From Alitta virens (taxonomy: Eukaryota > Annelida > Polychaeta > Phyllodocida > Nereididae), in contig OW028581.1 in NCBI GenBank assembly GCA_932294295.1, forward strand, positions 39,027,995 through 39,091,994: a stretch of DNA of 64,000 nucleotides, given 5' to 3'. Made by a program: the position numbers and the translations under genes. Each line of letters starts with the position of its first letter. The first letter of the stretch is position 1. Positions 21,648 to 33,700 of the stretch are shown here, piece by piece. The notes below the pieces were generated by a model. The model worked only from the letters and a program-made list of their open reading frames with translations, was not told the origin of the DNA and searched no databases.

Positions 21648-23109
21648 ACCTCACACATTTTTCAGCATATTTGCTCGGTAATTTATCTAAATATTTTTTC
21701 ATCATACATATGTAAGAGAGATACCGAATTGTGAGAGTTAAATAAAAATATGAATAAAAAAACTAAGATTCAGTGTTTTTCTTATATTTTCATGGTCAAC
21801 TTTTTTCTAATCAAACTTTTACAAAGACGGCTACTTCTGTGTGTGTAAGAATCTAATTTGCTTTTACAACCACACGTCATCATAAATTACATGACACTAA
21901 ATGCTGCAATTAATAATGAATTAAATTTTGCAGTCAAAAAACATTACAATGTAACTTCAGATATGGTTCAATTTTAGATAAACAAATAGGCACACCACCA
22001 TGGTATTTCCTAGAGGAAAGTTTGTGGGTGTGGGTATATCAACTAAAACTACATATATTGACGTGGATTTGGAGATGTAGAATTTTAGTAGCCACATGGA
22101 TTCCACAAAGGCTGTTGTGGATTAATGTTGAATCACCCTAAGCTGCAAGTAATTAGAATTACATACATGGAATATGTGTCATAATTCTTAAGATAGCCAC
22201 CAGTCTGAGAATTGCATTGTAGAGCTGTCTATGATGCACCCTCTTGTGTATTGTGTTGAAAACTTTCCTTTGTGCCTGTACTTTTTTCCCCCCAGAAAGT
22301 ACTTTTGTCTGAGGTCAGTCTTTGGAATTAGGTTCTACTGTACGACTAAAGTAGATTAATCAATTTCTTTTATAGCCTATAGGCTGACTTATGGTATTAA
22401 AGGTCTAACAATGAAATTACAGAATAATTAGATGTTCATGTGCTGAGTTTACGCAATTCTTGTTCTGACCAGCGAGCAATTCAGAAAAATTGCCTTAACT
22501 AAAAAAATTAGAATCCATTTCTCTTGTAGTCTTAAGAGAAGATTTCTTAAGTCTATACTCAGCCTATCAGCTACATATTTTAACCAATCCTTTTGTTCAA
22601 CTAGGTTAACTTGTAAAGAATGTCCATAATTAGATCACTTGGTTTATAGGTGACGACACACTGTAAAGTATATTATTATTCTGCATCACAACTCCCAAGC
22701 CCCTAACAGACCAGGCAATGGAATCATCCATCTTAGACCGGTGCCTGCATGAAGATGCAATTTTTAAACATAGCCTGATGTAAAATATCCAGCCACTTGC
22801 TGCAGATATTTTTGTTACCTGTAAGATGCAAAATACATGAATTTACCCTTTGCCACTCAGGCCCTGTAGAAGTATGTCTAAACTTGTTTTTTGCTGAGTC
22901 CACCAGTCATATTATTGTCAAATATTATAAAAAAGACTCAGTCATTCTAAGTACCAAAGTACTAGTATTCACAAAATTGCTGTTATTTGCAAAATGCCCT
23001 TGATTATCTGCTAAGGGCATACCATTATAGTAAGAAAATGATGGTGTGTTTGGACACAATAATTGGAAACTGCTCGTAATTGCAATAATGTGCTAAATTA
23101 TATTCCTTT
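21648..23109. other. 3' flank of copy B; no gene
   Basis: AATAAA-type motifs follow the copy B stop (near 21741), compatible with a polyadenylation site. The rest is AT-rich with no recognised gene. Confidence 0.4.
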
Positions 23110-23175
23110 AACTGTGAGTTGGAGGAAGCCATGCAAAAAAATAGATCTTCGAGTGACAGCACTGAGTCTACATAG
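23110..23175 (+). pseudogene. Relic 5' leader of a further family copy
   Basis: GTGAGTTGGAGGAAGCCATGC...GAGTGACAGCACTGAGTCTACAT aligns with the leader of copy B (18391-18453), but the start codon position reads ATAG. No exon 1 coding sequence follows. I infer a decayed fourth copy or a duplicated promoter fragment. Confidence 0.55.
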
Positions 23176-24080
23176 TTATGATATATTACATTAATTTCTT
23201 ACATTTACCAAGGTTTATATTTGTCTTGTGATAGATGTAAGTCGATTATTTGCTGTAGAAGTGGACAGAAGCAGCTGGCTTCAGCATGTTTAGACCATAG
23301 CTAGATACAGGTCGCTATCTTACAGACAGCTAGAGTCGACCGTATTTCATGAAACTATAATAAACATGTATGCAGGATGCACAAATACTGTAAGCAACTT
23401 GGATGGTGAAGGGTGGCAAAGTTGTGTTTGTGGCCTAAAATTTTTGACATGAGACTTTGTGTAACAGGGTTTTGTCTATGTGACATTTGAGCTAATAAAG
23501 CTGTCTAAACTTGTATCTTGAGTTTGTTGTTTTTCACCGAGGACCTAATCTCACAGGAAGCATATAGCACTGTGTCATTCTTGAGTTGTCACTGCTCAGT
23601 ACTGGTGGAAACCCACTGATTAAGATAGTATTCAGTTGAATTTCTGTTATATTACCTATTACAAAATATATTTGGTACCTTTAAAATGTTTTCACAATCA
23701 TTATTCCTAAGTTTATGTACAATGACTGATTTTTAGAATACTGGTGGTCTTGTGAGGGCTGTGAGAGACACAGCTGAATTGTCTAACTCATAGCCCCTAA
23801 CTCAGAGTAGGTTTCATTATTGGTTATACAAACATTACAAATATATATAAATTCAATATTTTATTGCATATTATGCTGTTCAATGATATCTATGTGTAAT
23901 ATGTAATATTAGTCAAATACTATTTAATTGTATATTAATTAGTGCAATACTATAGTATTCTAAATAACAATTATTATTGTATATATACTCATAAACTTAT
24001 GTATACTGCAGGGTTTTTCTACTGGTTACAATAAATACTTCGAACCAAACTCGGCAGTCTGTTACAGATACACAGAACAC
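23176..24080. other. Intergenic; no gene seen
   Basis: AT-rich, with no supported coding or RNA feature. Confidence 0.4.
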
Positions 24081-25760
24081 AATATTATTAAGCAATTATG
24101 ACTTAGGTGCAGATTGTCGATCAGTGAGTGTAAAATATAGCAAATATGTGGAAATCTCACTATCAGAGCTTGTTTACCTGTCTACAGACTACAAGATCTG
24201 TTAATTATGTGGTTGACTCTGACCCTGTTCCTTGTGTAACTGCTGATGATATTAGATACTTTGTTTATAAAATGGACAATGATAAATCAAATGGTATTGA
24301 TGGACTTTATGCTGAAAACCTTAAATATGCTAGCCCAAGGCTTTTTGTCTTGTTAGCCATGTGTATATCTGGCATGTTTGTGCATGGTTTTCTACCTGAA
24401 TCAATGTTAAATGCAATCCTTGTTCCTGTTATAAAGGACAAAGCCAAGAAAATTGGCAGTACTGCCAATTATAGACCAATAGCTCTTGCCAATGTTCTAT
24501 CTAAACTTGTTGAAAATGTCATACTCAATAGGATAGAGGAGAAACTGCTTACTACTAGTCTTCAATTTGGTTTTAAGTCTGAACATGGTACAGACATGTG
24601 TATTTATGTCCTGAAGGAGATTATTGATCGCTACCGTGCATGTAATGGGCATGTTTGCATGTGCTTTTTAGATGCGTCAAAAGCTTTTGATCATGTAAAC
24701 CATGAAATATTATTTAGAAAACTGGTTACAAGAGGAGTACCTGGCTATATTATCAGAATACTCCTACACTGGTACTCAAATCAGACTGTGTTTGTCAAAT
24801 GGGGAAATGCGCTGTCGCAGCCCTTCTCAGTGAGTAATGGAGTTAGACAAGGGGGAGTGTTGTCACCATTTCTATTAAATGTCTATATGGATGATCTCAG
24901 TAGTATACTTAATTGACAACAAACAGGATGTACAATTGGTGATACAGTTATTAACCATCTCATGTACGCTGATGACCTTGTCCTAATTTCATCCTCAGCC
25001 TCAGGGCTCCAAAAATTAATTGATGAATGTTCTACCTATGGCTCTGCCCATGACATCAAGTACAATTGTAATAAAAGTGCAATTTTGGTGGTAAGGAGTT
25101 CGTAAATAATGCATGTTGCTCTGCCTTCTTTCAGCATTAGCCATGATTTAATTAATGAAGTAGATCATGTTAAGTATTTGGGACATATTATACCTTGAAA
25201 TGCATCTGATGACATGGATATATTGAGACAATGTAGAAGCTTGTATATTCAGTGTAATGTTCTTGTTCGTAAATTTTTTATGGGTTCAAGTACTGTTAAG
25301 AAAATCTTATTTAAATCCTACTGTTATCCCATGTACACATGTTAGTTGTGGTTATAACAATGCATTTTGTGGTCTGATGGGCTATTCCAAGTATTGTAGT
25401 GCTAGTCTGAAGTTCACTAGTCATAGAGTTAGCACCTTTGAAGCAGTTATTAGAAATCTTGTCTATAAATTTAGTAAAAGGATCAACAGGTCTGAAAAAA
25501 GTATTATTATGAATGTTATTAGTAGTGACGCCTTTTGGCAATCTTACATAAGAAGACATTGGGACTCATTGTTATATTTGTATTGGACGAGCAGTTGAGC
25601 TGCTTCGTACTGTTGTTTTGTGAATTCGTTTTTACAGTGCCATACAATAATACTCAGTAATTAGGTAGTTATTAGAAGATATGGACCCCCATATATTGTA
25701 CCTAATGTATGTGTGTGTGTCTGCAATAAAGATTAATAATAATAATAATAAAATAATAGG
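24081..25760 (+). mobile_element. 5'-truncated LINE with RT, (TAA)n-tailed
   Basis: Starts inside ORF2 just before the RT and ends with AATAAAGATTAATAATAATAA at about 25726-25750. No endonuclease precedes it. The tail pattern (AATAAA plus tandem repeat) matches the LINE fragment at 45121-46640, perhaps the same family. Confidence 0.8.
24146..25590 (+). pseudogene. LINE reverse transcriptase, decayed
   Basis: Frame 24146-24916 covers MWKSHYQSLF, DNDKSNGIDGLYAENLKYA, PVIKDKAKK, NYRPIALANVLSKLVENVI, CFLDASKAFDHVNHEILF (palm Asp), SNGVRQGGVLSPFLLNVYMDDL and an in-frame TGA at 24914. It continues past that stop with CTIGDTVINHLMYADDLVLIS, so the YADD active site is present, then breaks at 25104 and further stops. 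The C-terminal thumb is recognisable in shifted frames (VKYLGHIIP; FKSYCYPMYTC). Confidence 0.85.
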
Positions 25761-27596
25761 TATTGATAGCTCTATAGCCAAGTATGATTCATTTAATTCA
25801 AACAAATGTAGAGATGCCAAACCTTGAACATTAGCTTACAGTTGCTTATCTTCTGAAGTCAAACGTTCAAATGACTGCTTTAGTTGCTTAGTTTCAACAG
25901 CTCCTGTCTCCGCTGATTCTGAACTTGTTGTCGATTTTCATATTGGTGATTTTCATGCTTCAGATGATAATTTTCTATTATCCAGTGATCGTCTGACTTT
26001 GCCTGGAGAACTTATTGTCATGCCTATGGTGGTCAGTGGAGACAATTTCAAGGGAAATTGGCATTTTAGGGTGAGCAACCCGACTCAAGTAAATGTCATC
26101 ATTCTAGCTAACACTCCACTAGGTCTGATTGAAGAAGTCGTCCTTACCCAAAATGTTGGTTCAGGCCTCAATTTCTGCATTATCTGAGGAGGATGATATT
26201 TCAGTTATTTGATTTAGGTCATTTAGGGGGAGGGGGGACTTGGTATCAGTCACAGGCAAATCAGTGACACCCAGGAGATGTTGAATTGCCATCGTGATGG
26301 CTTTGACCTTCGTTGGGACAGCCAAAGGTTACGAGCATACTATCAAACTGGTAGATGGCGCAAAACCTTGCATGATTCCATATCACCAAAGTCCAACTTC
26401 TATGTGGGTGTCACGGGATATGAGGACAAGACACTTTGTGATCACAACAATTTTAATGACAACAAGTATCTATAAGTATTTGCAAATATTTGCAGGTCTT
26501 TATAGGAGAAAATGATTAAAAAAACAACAGCTTGTAATAAAGTCACTGTATAGCTGACATTGGCTGGGCACACGATGGTGAACTCAGGACCCTTGGCTCG
26601 GATGTGTGATGGTCGAACTTGATGAGGCTGATGTATATCTCCACAGAACTTGACAACACTGACGTATATCTCCACAGACCTTGATGACGCTGATGTTCAA
26701 TTAAATTGAGTGTGTGGAACCACGCTCTAGCCGTGTCAGTCAACGAGTCTTACTTCCCACAAGTCAGTCTGAGGCAGTCTCATGGGCCAAGCACCCACGA
26801 AGTTATGAGTTGGAGAACCAGGTGCACAGCTGGCACAGTTGATTGTAGCTCCACAGCTACCACACTACACTAAAGTGGAAAATTGACACAACATTCACAA
26901 GTAAATGTTACCCACAGATTTTCCTAATAAACAAAATAACTAAAATGATGTGTGTATAAATCATAATTACATACTATGACTATAAACCATAATACATATA
27001 CAATCCATTGACCTTGGAGCATGTAAGCTCTCATTAATTTAGTAAGGTCAAAATGGCTGAGAGCCATGTGAACATGTGAGTTAAAATGTATTACTACAAT
27101 GAAATAGCCAATATTAAATAATTACTTATATTCTCAACTAATCTTCAAATGTCACAGTGGACCATTCTGACCAGAACTGCATGGCATTATATAAAGAATA
27201 AGAAAGGTAAAACACTTACATGACAAACTTCTGGTGACCTCATGAGCAGAATCCAGCATGCTCCTTTCTACACAAGAGCTGGATGTGATGTGACAAGGTG
27301 TTCCTGTCTACAGTCATCAGTTCAACATTTTAACCAATTAGAAAAAAGCATCATAGTGATCCTTATTCTTATCACTATTCCTGCCATAAATGTATACCTT
27401 CACATTATTAATAATTATGGGTATTTCATATTGTTTGCTATTGGGTTCCCTAAACCTTTCATCAACACATGCAATGTCCTCACCAGATTATACATTTAGG
27501 TCCTGAAGAAAGCACATCTGATCTTGACTTTGACTGAACTGTGTTACATTTGTACTTGCACTTACATTCAGCCACACCAGGGTAAGTCAAGGTTGT

Positions 27597-27631
<35 letters not shown>

Positions 27632-28351
27632 AGGCTGTTCATGTATGATTGAGTGTATCCAACTATGTACATGATGTTATTTCGTCAATGCAGTAACCAG
27701 TTGGAATTCTATATGAAGATGTGTTTCTTCCACAGCAACACGTCACACATTTATTGGTATAACCTGGTATCTTTTACTTTTATGCCACACATATGTGATT
27801 TTCAAACCAATTAAACTTCTGGCACCTACATAGTTATTTTTTTTTGTTGAAAGCAACAATAAGGATTTATGATAGAGATCACTATCATTAAAATACAGAA
27901 TGAAATGATCTTCAGGTCAAGAATGTTATTTGGCTAAAATGAATATGTATCTCAAATAGATGTAATGCATCTATCCTGTGTACAAGTCCACTGCCCACGC
28001 TATCTATATTCACTTTACATGTCTCGCACAACTAACCCAAGCAGTTTTGACCAATGGTCCTCGATTTACACTTGCTCAAACTTGCTTAATTATGTTCAAG
28101 GTAAGCAAAACCCAAAACAATTTTAGTGCTTTCCGATGCAGTCTGGAGCGGCAAACATAGAACTAATTTGTACGGTCAGCAAAACGTTGTACATGCATAG
28201 CAATTTCGTAAAAGTGGGTCACTTCAGTTTCCAGGGACCCTGAAGATTCAAGGGTCCCGAGCAGAGACAGGCATCTTTCCATGTTAGTTTGAACTACCTG
28301 TATGATTGTAATAGTTTAATTATAATAACACAGAATTATTTTATTAACAAA
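25761..28351. other. Intergenic; short repeats only
   Basis: Contains a degenerate tandem repeat at 26619-26697 (GTATATCTCCACAGA.CTTGA.....CTGA, about 34-bp period) and an (AT)n tract at 27599-27628. Open frames near 25999-26187 and 26278-26515 match nothing I recognise and lack splice or signal context. Confidence 0.45.
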
Positions 28352-28432
28352 TACATGGCCAAATGTGCCACAAGCATTTTCCATGAGAAGGATAAACGCA
28401 TGGAAAATGCACGTGGCACATTTGGCCATGTA
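28352..28432. mobile_element. Hairpin MITE, internally deleted copy (family H)
   Basis: An 81-bp palindrome with ends TACATGGCCAAATGTGCCAC and their inverse (GTGGCACATTTGGCCATGTA), bounded by TA on each side. Related to 28802-28946 and 46859-47013. TA ends suggest a Tc1/mariner-type target duplication. Confidence 0.75.
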
Positions 28433-28539
28433 CGAAACACTAAAATTTCCACTCTTGCAATGTAAGTTCCTTTTTTTTATTCAGTTACAGTAGTTTCAAG
28501 TTATACTAAACACTGCTTGTGTATTAGGTTTTTAACTAA

Positions 28540-28740
28540 ATCAATCACAAATTCAACTGGCATCCACTATATCCTGTTATACCAACTTATCTATCAGTTT
28601 TGTATTACACAGATAACATATAATAAAGAGTTATATTTAATCTGTAATGATACATTTATAATGCCTAGTTGTCTATGTTGCAAACTTTTAGGAAAACAAA
28701 AATCACTCCCAGACAGAAATGTTTAATATCACCATCTACC
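28540..28740 (-). repeat. Extra copy of the family 3' flank
   Basis: TTCAACTGGCATCCACTATA and GTCTATGTTGCAAACTTTTAGG resemble 3'-flank sequences of copy A (172-280) and copy C (28970-29000). A second diverged copy of the 3' flank therefore lies downstream of copy C, separated from it by the hairpin at 28802. Confidence 0.5.
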
Positions 28741-28801
28741 ATTACATGGTTAAAAATTTTTTGCAGTGCGTTGTAAATAACATTTACTAAAGGTTAATAT
28801 C

Positions 28802-28946
28802 TACATGGCCAATTGTGCTACGTGCGTTTTCCATGCGTTTTGATAAACACACGGAAAACGCATGGTTTTTTTCTTATTATAATTAGCTTAAAACCAATGC
28901 GTTTATCCTTCTCATGGAAAACGCACGTGGCACATTTGGCTATGTA
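28802..28946. mobile_element. Hairpin MITE, longer copy (family H)
   Basis: Palindromic arms (TACATGGCCAATTGTGCTAC at left, GGCACATTTGGCTATGTA at right) around a centre with TTATTATAATTAGC. The same centre (CATTATAATTAGGC) occurs in the copy at 46859. Confidence 0.75.
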
Positions 28947-29045
28947 ATATATAAAGATAAATTAATCAATGTCTAGTCGTCTATGTTGCAACATTTTGGG
29001 AAAATCAAAAATATCACCATTTGGCAGAAGTTGAATGGTCAAAGT

Positions 29046-32000
29046 TCAGAACAAGATGCTGTAGACAAATACCTGTCTAGTATCCCCAACACCATATGTG
29101 TCACAAGCAATGCTGGATGCGGGAATTTGAATACTCAGATCCAGTTCAGCTGAAGTGTAGCATTCTCCCCAGTACTCAAGGCCGAACATTCTGTGATCTT
29201 TCTCCCTGGCCAGAGCTGCACATTGTGACATGATGCTGTTTGCGTAATTGAGATAGTCATTCCACTGTGCAATGTTGACTGGTCTGTAGCTTTTTAGCAT
29301 TGGACCCATAAATTTGGTTTTGAAACAGCCATGCCCAAAAAACAATGATGTCACTGTATCTGTAAAAGGAATATGGAATATGTATTGACTTCATCTATAA
29401 CCTTAACCTGGTAAACAGTTATATGTGTTACAATCTTACATTAATCACAATCATGCTTTTCATGCATTGATGCAACATCAACAAAATGATAAAGTGTTTC
29501 ACTTAGGAAATACTTCTGATGAAGATGATATTAATTTTTTTTTAAAAGGACATCTTATTGCAAGCATAAATAAGTTGATATCAAATTGTCATTTCGTTCA
29601 GTCGCAAGTGCTTAAATTGTTTCAAAAATACTGTACTTGTTTCTATGGGTGTACATTGTGGAACTCAGATGGCCATGAAATTAATGAACTCAATTAAGCA
29701 TGGAATAAGGCAATTAAAAAAAATTGAGTTTACCTTGTACTGCTCACACAAATATATTATGTCCAATATGTGGACAACCACAAATATTTTAACAAATGGT
29801 TTGTAGATTTGAACGTCTTGCAAAGTAAAACATTTTATTTGTAAATTTTATTGCAAGCAATTGTAAAATTAATAACCGCAGTCATCTAAAGAGAAATCTA
29901 AACTTTATCGGATTAAAATGTGGTGTTTTAACCTGTGATATAGGTAAAATGTGCAGTATTGCTGTATTTAGAAATGTAGCTAGAAAGCTGAAACGGATGA
30001 CCAGTTTCAGGAAGGCAGATTTGTCAACCCTACTTGTATAATAACAAACTTCAGCATTGCAAACAGTTTGTCTCTGGCAGCTGGTCATGTTAGCTGCTTA
30101 ATTAGCATCAGACCAGTAGCATTGGGCCATGAACAGTTTTAAAGTGACATAATGCACACTGTGACCTTCAACAAATAACCTCTAATCAAGTGAGAGTACA
30201 CAATTGTCTGACATGCAAAGAATACACACTCAGAAAAATTATCTGGCAGTTCAAATCATAATATGAAAAATTTCAGTGTTTAAAGGACATTGGAGGTCTG
30301 GTTTTGCCTAATTATTGTAACCTTAAGAATAATTTGGTTTCATGTCTGTAAATTAATTAGGACCTAGGATAGAACCGATTGAAGTTAAAAAGCTTTTCAA
30401 AGGTTAAAGTTGACAGTAGATTCTAAAGCTCTCTATTGAATTGTTGAGGGTCACCAATGCTTGGCATTTGGCTAGAGTGAATATTTTTCATCAAAATTGG
30501 ACATTTTCATAATTGTTTTATGAAAATGTCATTGTTTTACTGATGATTCATCTTTCCATTTTTATGAATTTTTTTAAAATTAAAAAATGCAAAAACACAT
30601 AGATGTCCTTTAACTGCTAAAAAATGTCTGGTCAAAATCTAAATATTTTGGTAATTCTAGATTTTTTTTAATTTTAACAGTTACACTTTTGAGGGTCAAA
30701 TGGCCTTGAAAATTACCTTTAAGGTCAAATTTGACATTTAATTTGGGGCTTTTGGGTAAATGTTTGGGGTTAGGGTTCAATAGTAACTGTTTATACTAAA
30801 AATGAAATTTTGGATTATTTAATATAAAATCAATTATGATTGGAATAGTACAAGTTGATTTTGGATTTGTAAGTCCAGGGCATAGGGTAGTCAAAACAAC
30901 ATTTTAATCTATAAGGTCATTAATATATACATATGGCTAGGTAGTGTGGAAAGCGAACATCAAGTCTAGAAGCAAAGTGCATCCTAGCAGCAGTATTTTT
31001 TAGTGCGTTTTTAATGTATATTTAACACAGTATCATTTAGTTGATTTCCCGCTAATTCCCAGAGAAAATTATGGAGTTAGTTATGACCTACAATGTCTGA
31101 AAAGTAAAATGAGTAATAAGAGGAGAGGAAAGAGTTATGTCTTGCTTAATTCAGGGCTGCTCTGTGACAAGACTCTATTGATGATACTTTAAACCAGATT
31201 GATAGTGTGTAGCATAAAAAATGTAAATGCCTTCGCATTATTGTCGATTTGGTAAATAAACCTTTTGTCATTGTCACCAACTTCTTTTTCCCAAACTTGC
31301 TTTGGGAACTGGATGTCATTTGTCTGTTCAATCTCTTCTACTTACCAGACTTGTAAAAAAATTTTCCAGCACCAACATTCTTTCCATAGACGACATGAAA
31401 CCCAAAGCCATTTGATGCGAAGAAGTGGCATTCGACTGACTTCACCAATGGTTTGACATCAAAAGCATCACAACCGTTATCTTCCGCACAAACAGTTGCG
31501 CAATCTTCTGGACTAATTGTTGTTAAATTCCTGAAAGAATCCGGCATTTAATATACAATTTACTATATCGTTTATACAATTAAATTTTTTTTGTCCTAAA
31601 ATGGCTTCTGTACCTTCCCATATATTTGGAATTTCCAATGCCATGATGCTTGTCAGTCTTGATGCCTACCCACTGTACATGCATGAAAATAACATTTTAT
31701 TTCAATTCTACAATTACACACTTGTATTCTTCACAGTTAAGTCGAAAAGGTTGCGTGTATCTTTTTTGACTTTTCTCCTTTATCCCACCAATAAAGATGA
31801 CCCAAGATACTGATAATTTGAATTATCTTTTTAATACCAGAAATATGCATACATATAGGTTATCACATGGCAAGAGGCTGTATCTCCCTGGTATCATCAC
31901 CCGAGACCCTGTCTCATCCCGAGACCTGAAAGGTTTAGGATGATACAGGTCGAGGGTGATGATACCATGCTTGATATTTCACAGTGTGATCAATTACTAT

Positions 32001-33700
32001 GTCAAGATTTATCCCCTGCAATTTCGTAAATATTTAATAACTAGAACTGATCTTTTGGGTGTCTTGAGCAACCGAATCGGAGCTTTAAACTCAGATCTAC
32101 AATGCAGCTGAAACTAAATTTAGCACTGCAAGCCTATGACGTCATTGATGACGTCACAAAAACGTCACTATTCCAGTCAGCTAAATGCCACAGTTGGAGC
32201 TAAAATGGCAGTGTTTGGATGCTTTTAAGTTTGTGGATTCCCTGTGGATTGGTTTTTGGGAATATTTCAAGAAATATGACAATTTCTGACCGATTACAAG
32301 CCCAGGAACAGATACAGTTCACCTAAAGGCCTCAGTGTCACACTTGAGTGGTGACTTGTTGTTGATCAACAAGTGGCAGTTTTGAGATCTCTTGCACAAC
32401 ATTTGAAGGTATTAGTACCCTCAGAAGTGTTCTGTAATTATAGAATAATGAAAGAAAAATAGTTTTTATCTATTTGATGAGCCTGAAAACTTTGTTACAC
32501 TAATTTATGTAGAAAATGCCATTTGAACTGATGACGCTCATGACACACTGAAAGCCCAAATTTGTCATTGTTTTGAACAAAACAAACTGATAGCAACAGC
32601 GTTTCATTGGCCAGTTCAGTTTTGGAGGTGTGTCTCTGAAATTGCTCCTGATTTGTGGAAATCAATATCGTCCCTGTTTATTGGTTGCTCATGGGTTAAA
32701 AATTTTAAAACCTGTATCATCCCTGCAGTTCTTGTCTATGATTGGCTGAATCTCGTATCGTCCCTCGAAAAGCCGTATCGTCCAGTATCAGGGGAAAAAC
32801 ATGCTCAGTCATGGGATAATCTGGTTTAAATAGCATTTTCTACACAGATAATATACCAAAGTTTCCAGACCCATAAAATGGATGCAAATGATTTTTCTTT
32901 CATTAAATTCTATAAATGCAGAACATTTCTGAGAGCACCAATATGTACCTTAAAATGTTACAAGTGCAGGAGATCTCATAAAGTTCTGCCACTTGCTGTC
33001 AATGTTGATCAAAAACAAAGTTACCACTGAAGTCCTATCAATTGCCATTCAGACAGAGTATGTGTTTTTGCCCGCACTTCTGATCAGTAAAAAGTCATCA
33101 TACTTGCAAAATATTCCCAAAAATGCATCCCAAGGGTATCCAAAAGGTTTTAAAATACAAAAAACTGGCATTTTAATGCTTTTCATGAACTAGAATTGTG
33201 ACGTTTTTGTGACGTCATCAATGACGTCATAAGCTTGCTGTGCTAAAAATAGACTCAGTTGCAGTTTTGAGCTGACTTTTAGAGTTTTATCAGGTGCTCA
33301 AGACAGCCATAACTTCAGTGCTGGCTATCCAAAATTTATAAAAATTTACCTCGACCTGTATCATCCCTCGACCCTACGGGTCTCGGGATGATACAGGGTC
33401 TCGGGTGATGATACGAGGGAGATACAGCCTCTTGCCATGTGATAACCTATAAATATATCATCAAATCCAGGGTCTACTTTCCACTCTGCTCCAATTTAGT
33501 GTCTATACTGCCAATCAAAGGTGTAATGTATACAAGCAAATATAAAACCAAACCAATGTCTTATATTACCTGTAGCTTCCGAGGTTGTCCTTACCAAATG
33601 AAGGGTAGCTGAGAAAGGTGGCTGTCTTGGGCGCAGGATATGCAGAAATCCACAAAATAGACATTAAAATAGAACCGTAAAACAACATCAAACATTCCAT
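29046..33700 (-). CDS. Copy C: small secreted protein, PAN/apple-like + WSC-like domains
   Basis: Three minus-strand exons: 33700-33570, 31530-31346 (185 bp), 29353-29046; 207 residues, same phases as copy B. Exon 1 from ATG 33700 gives a signal peptide (MLFYGSILMSILWISA) and ends ACAG before GTAATA. Exon 2 follows TTCTTTCAG and encodes the PAN-like part (EDCATVCAEDNGCDAF, VECHFFASNG, FHVVYG, AGKFFYKS), ending before GTAAGT. Exon 3 follows GATACAG and encodes the WSC-like part (GHGCFKTKF, SQCAALAREKD, FGLEYWGECYT, IACDTYGVGD, VFVYSILF). Exon 3 is three codons shorter than others near KTKFMG. The exon 3 acceptor was chosen to match copy A; an alternative CAG lies 6 bp upstream, also in frame. 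Intron 1 holds a 1.6-kb foldback and intron 2 holds a LINE remnant near 29430-29900. No disabling mutation seen. Confidence 0.78.
29430..29900 (+). mobile_element. LINE RT C-terminal remnant in copy C intron 2
   Basis: The frame 29425-29697 reads SINKLISNCHFVQSQVLKLF, FYGCTLWNSDGHE and AWNKAIKK, the typical LINE ORF2 thumb/C-terminal motif series (inside a stop-ridden frame). No 5' part is present. Confidence 0.65.
29901..31345. other. Copy C intron 2 remainder; nothing recognised
   Basis: AT-rich intronic sequence without recognisable features. Confidence 0.4.
31858..33447. mobile_element. Long foldback (inverted-repeat) element in copy C intron 1
   Basis: Ends GGTTATCACATGGCAAGAGG and their inverse are flanked by TA (31856-31857, 33448-33449). 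The first about 100 bp of each arm are highly similar. The pairing continues, diverged, to about 310 bp on the left and 260 bp on the right, both reaching TGACGTCATTGATGACGTCA. The words TATCATC and TATCGTCC recur many times. No transposase. The TA flank suggests a Tc1/mariner-like target duplication. Confidence 0.85.

Noticed and set aside
24146..25750. Intact LINE
   Set aside because: Lacks an endonuclease and has several in-frame stops after the palm domain, so it is a truncated relic.
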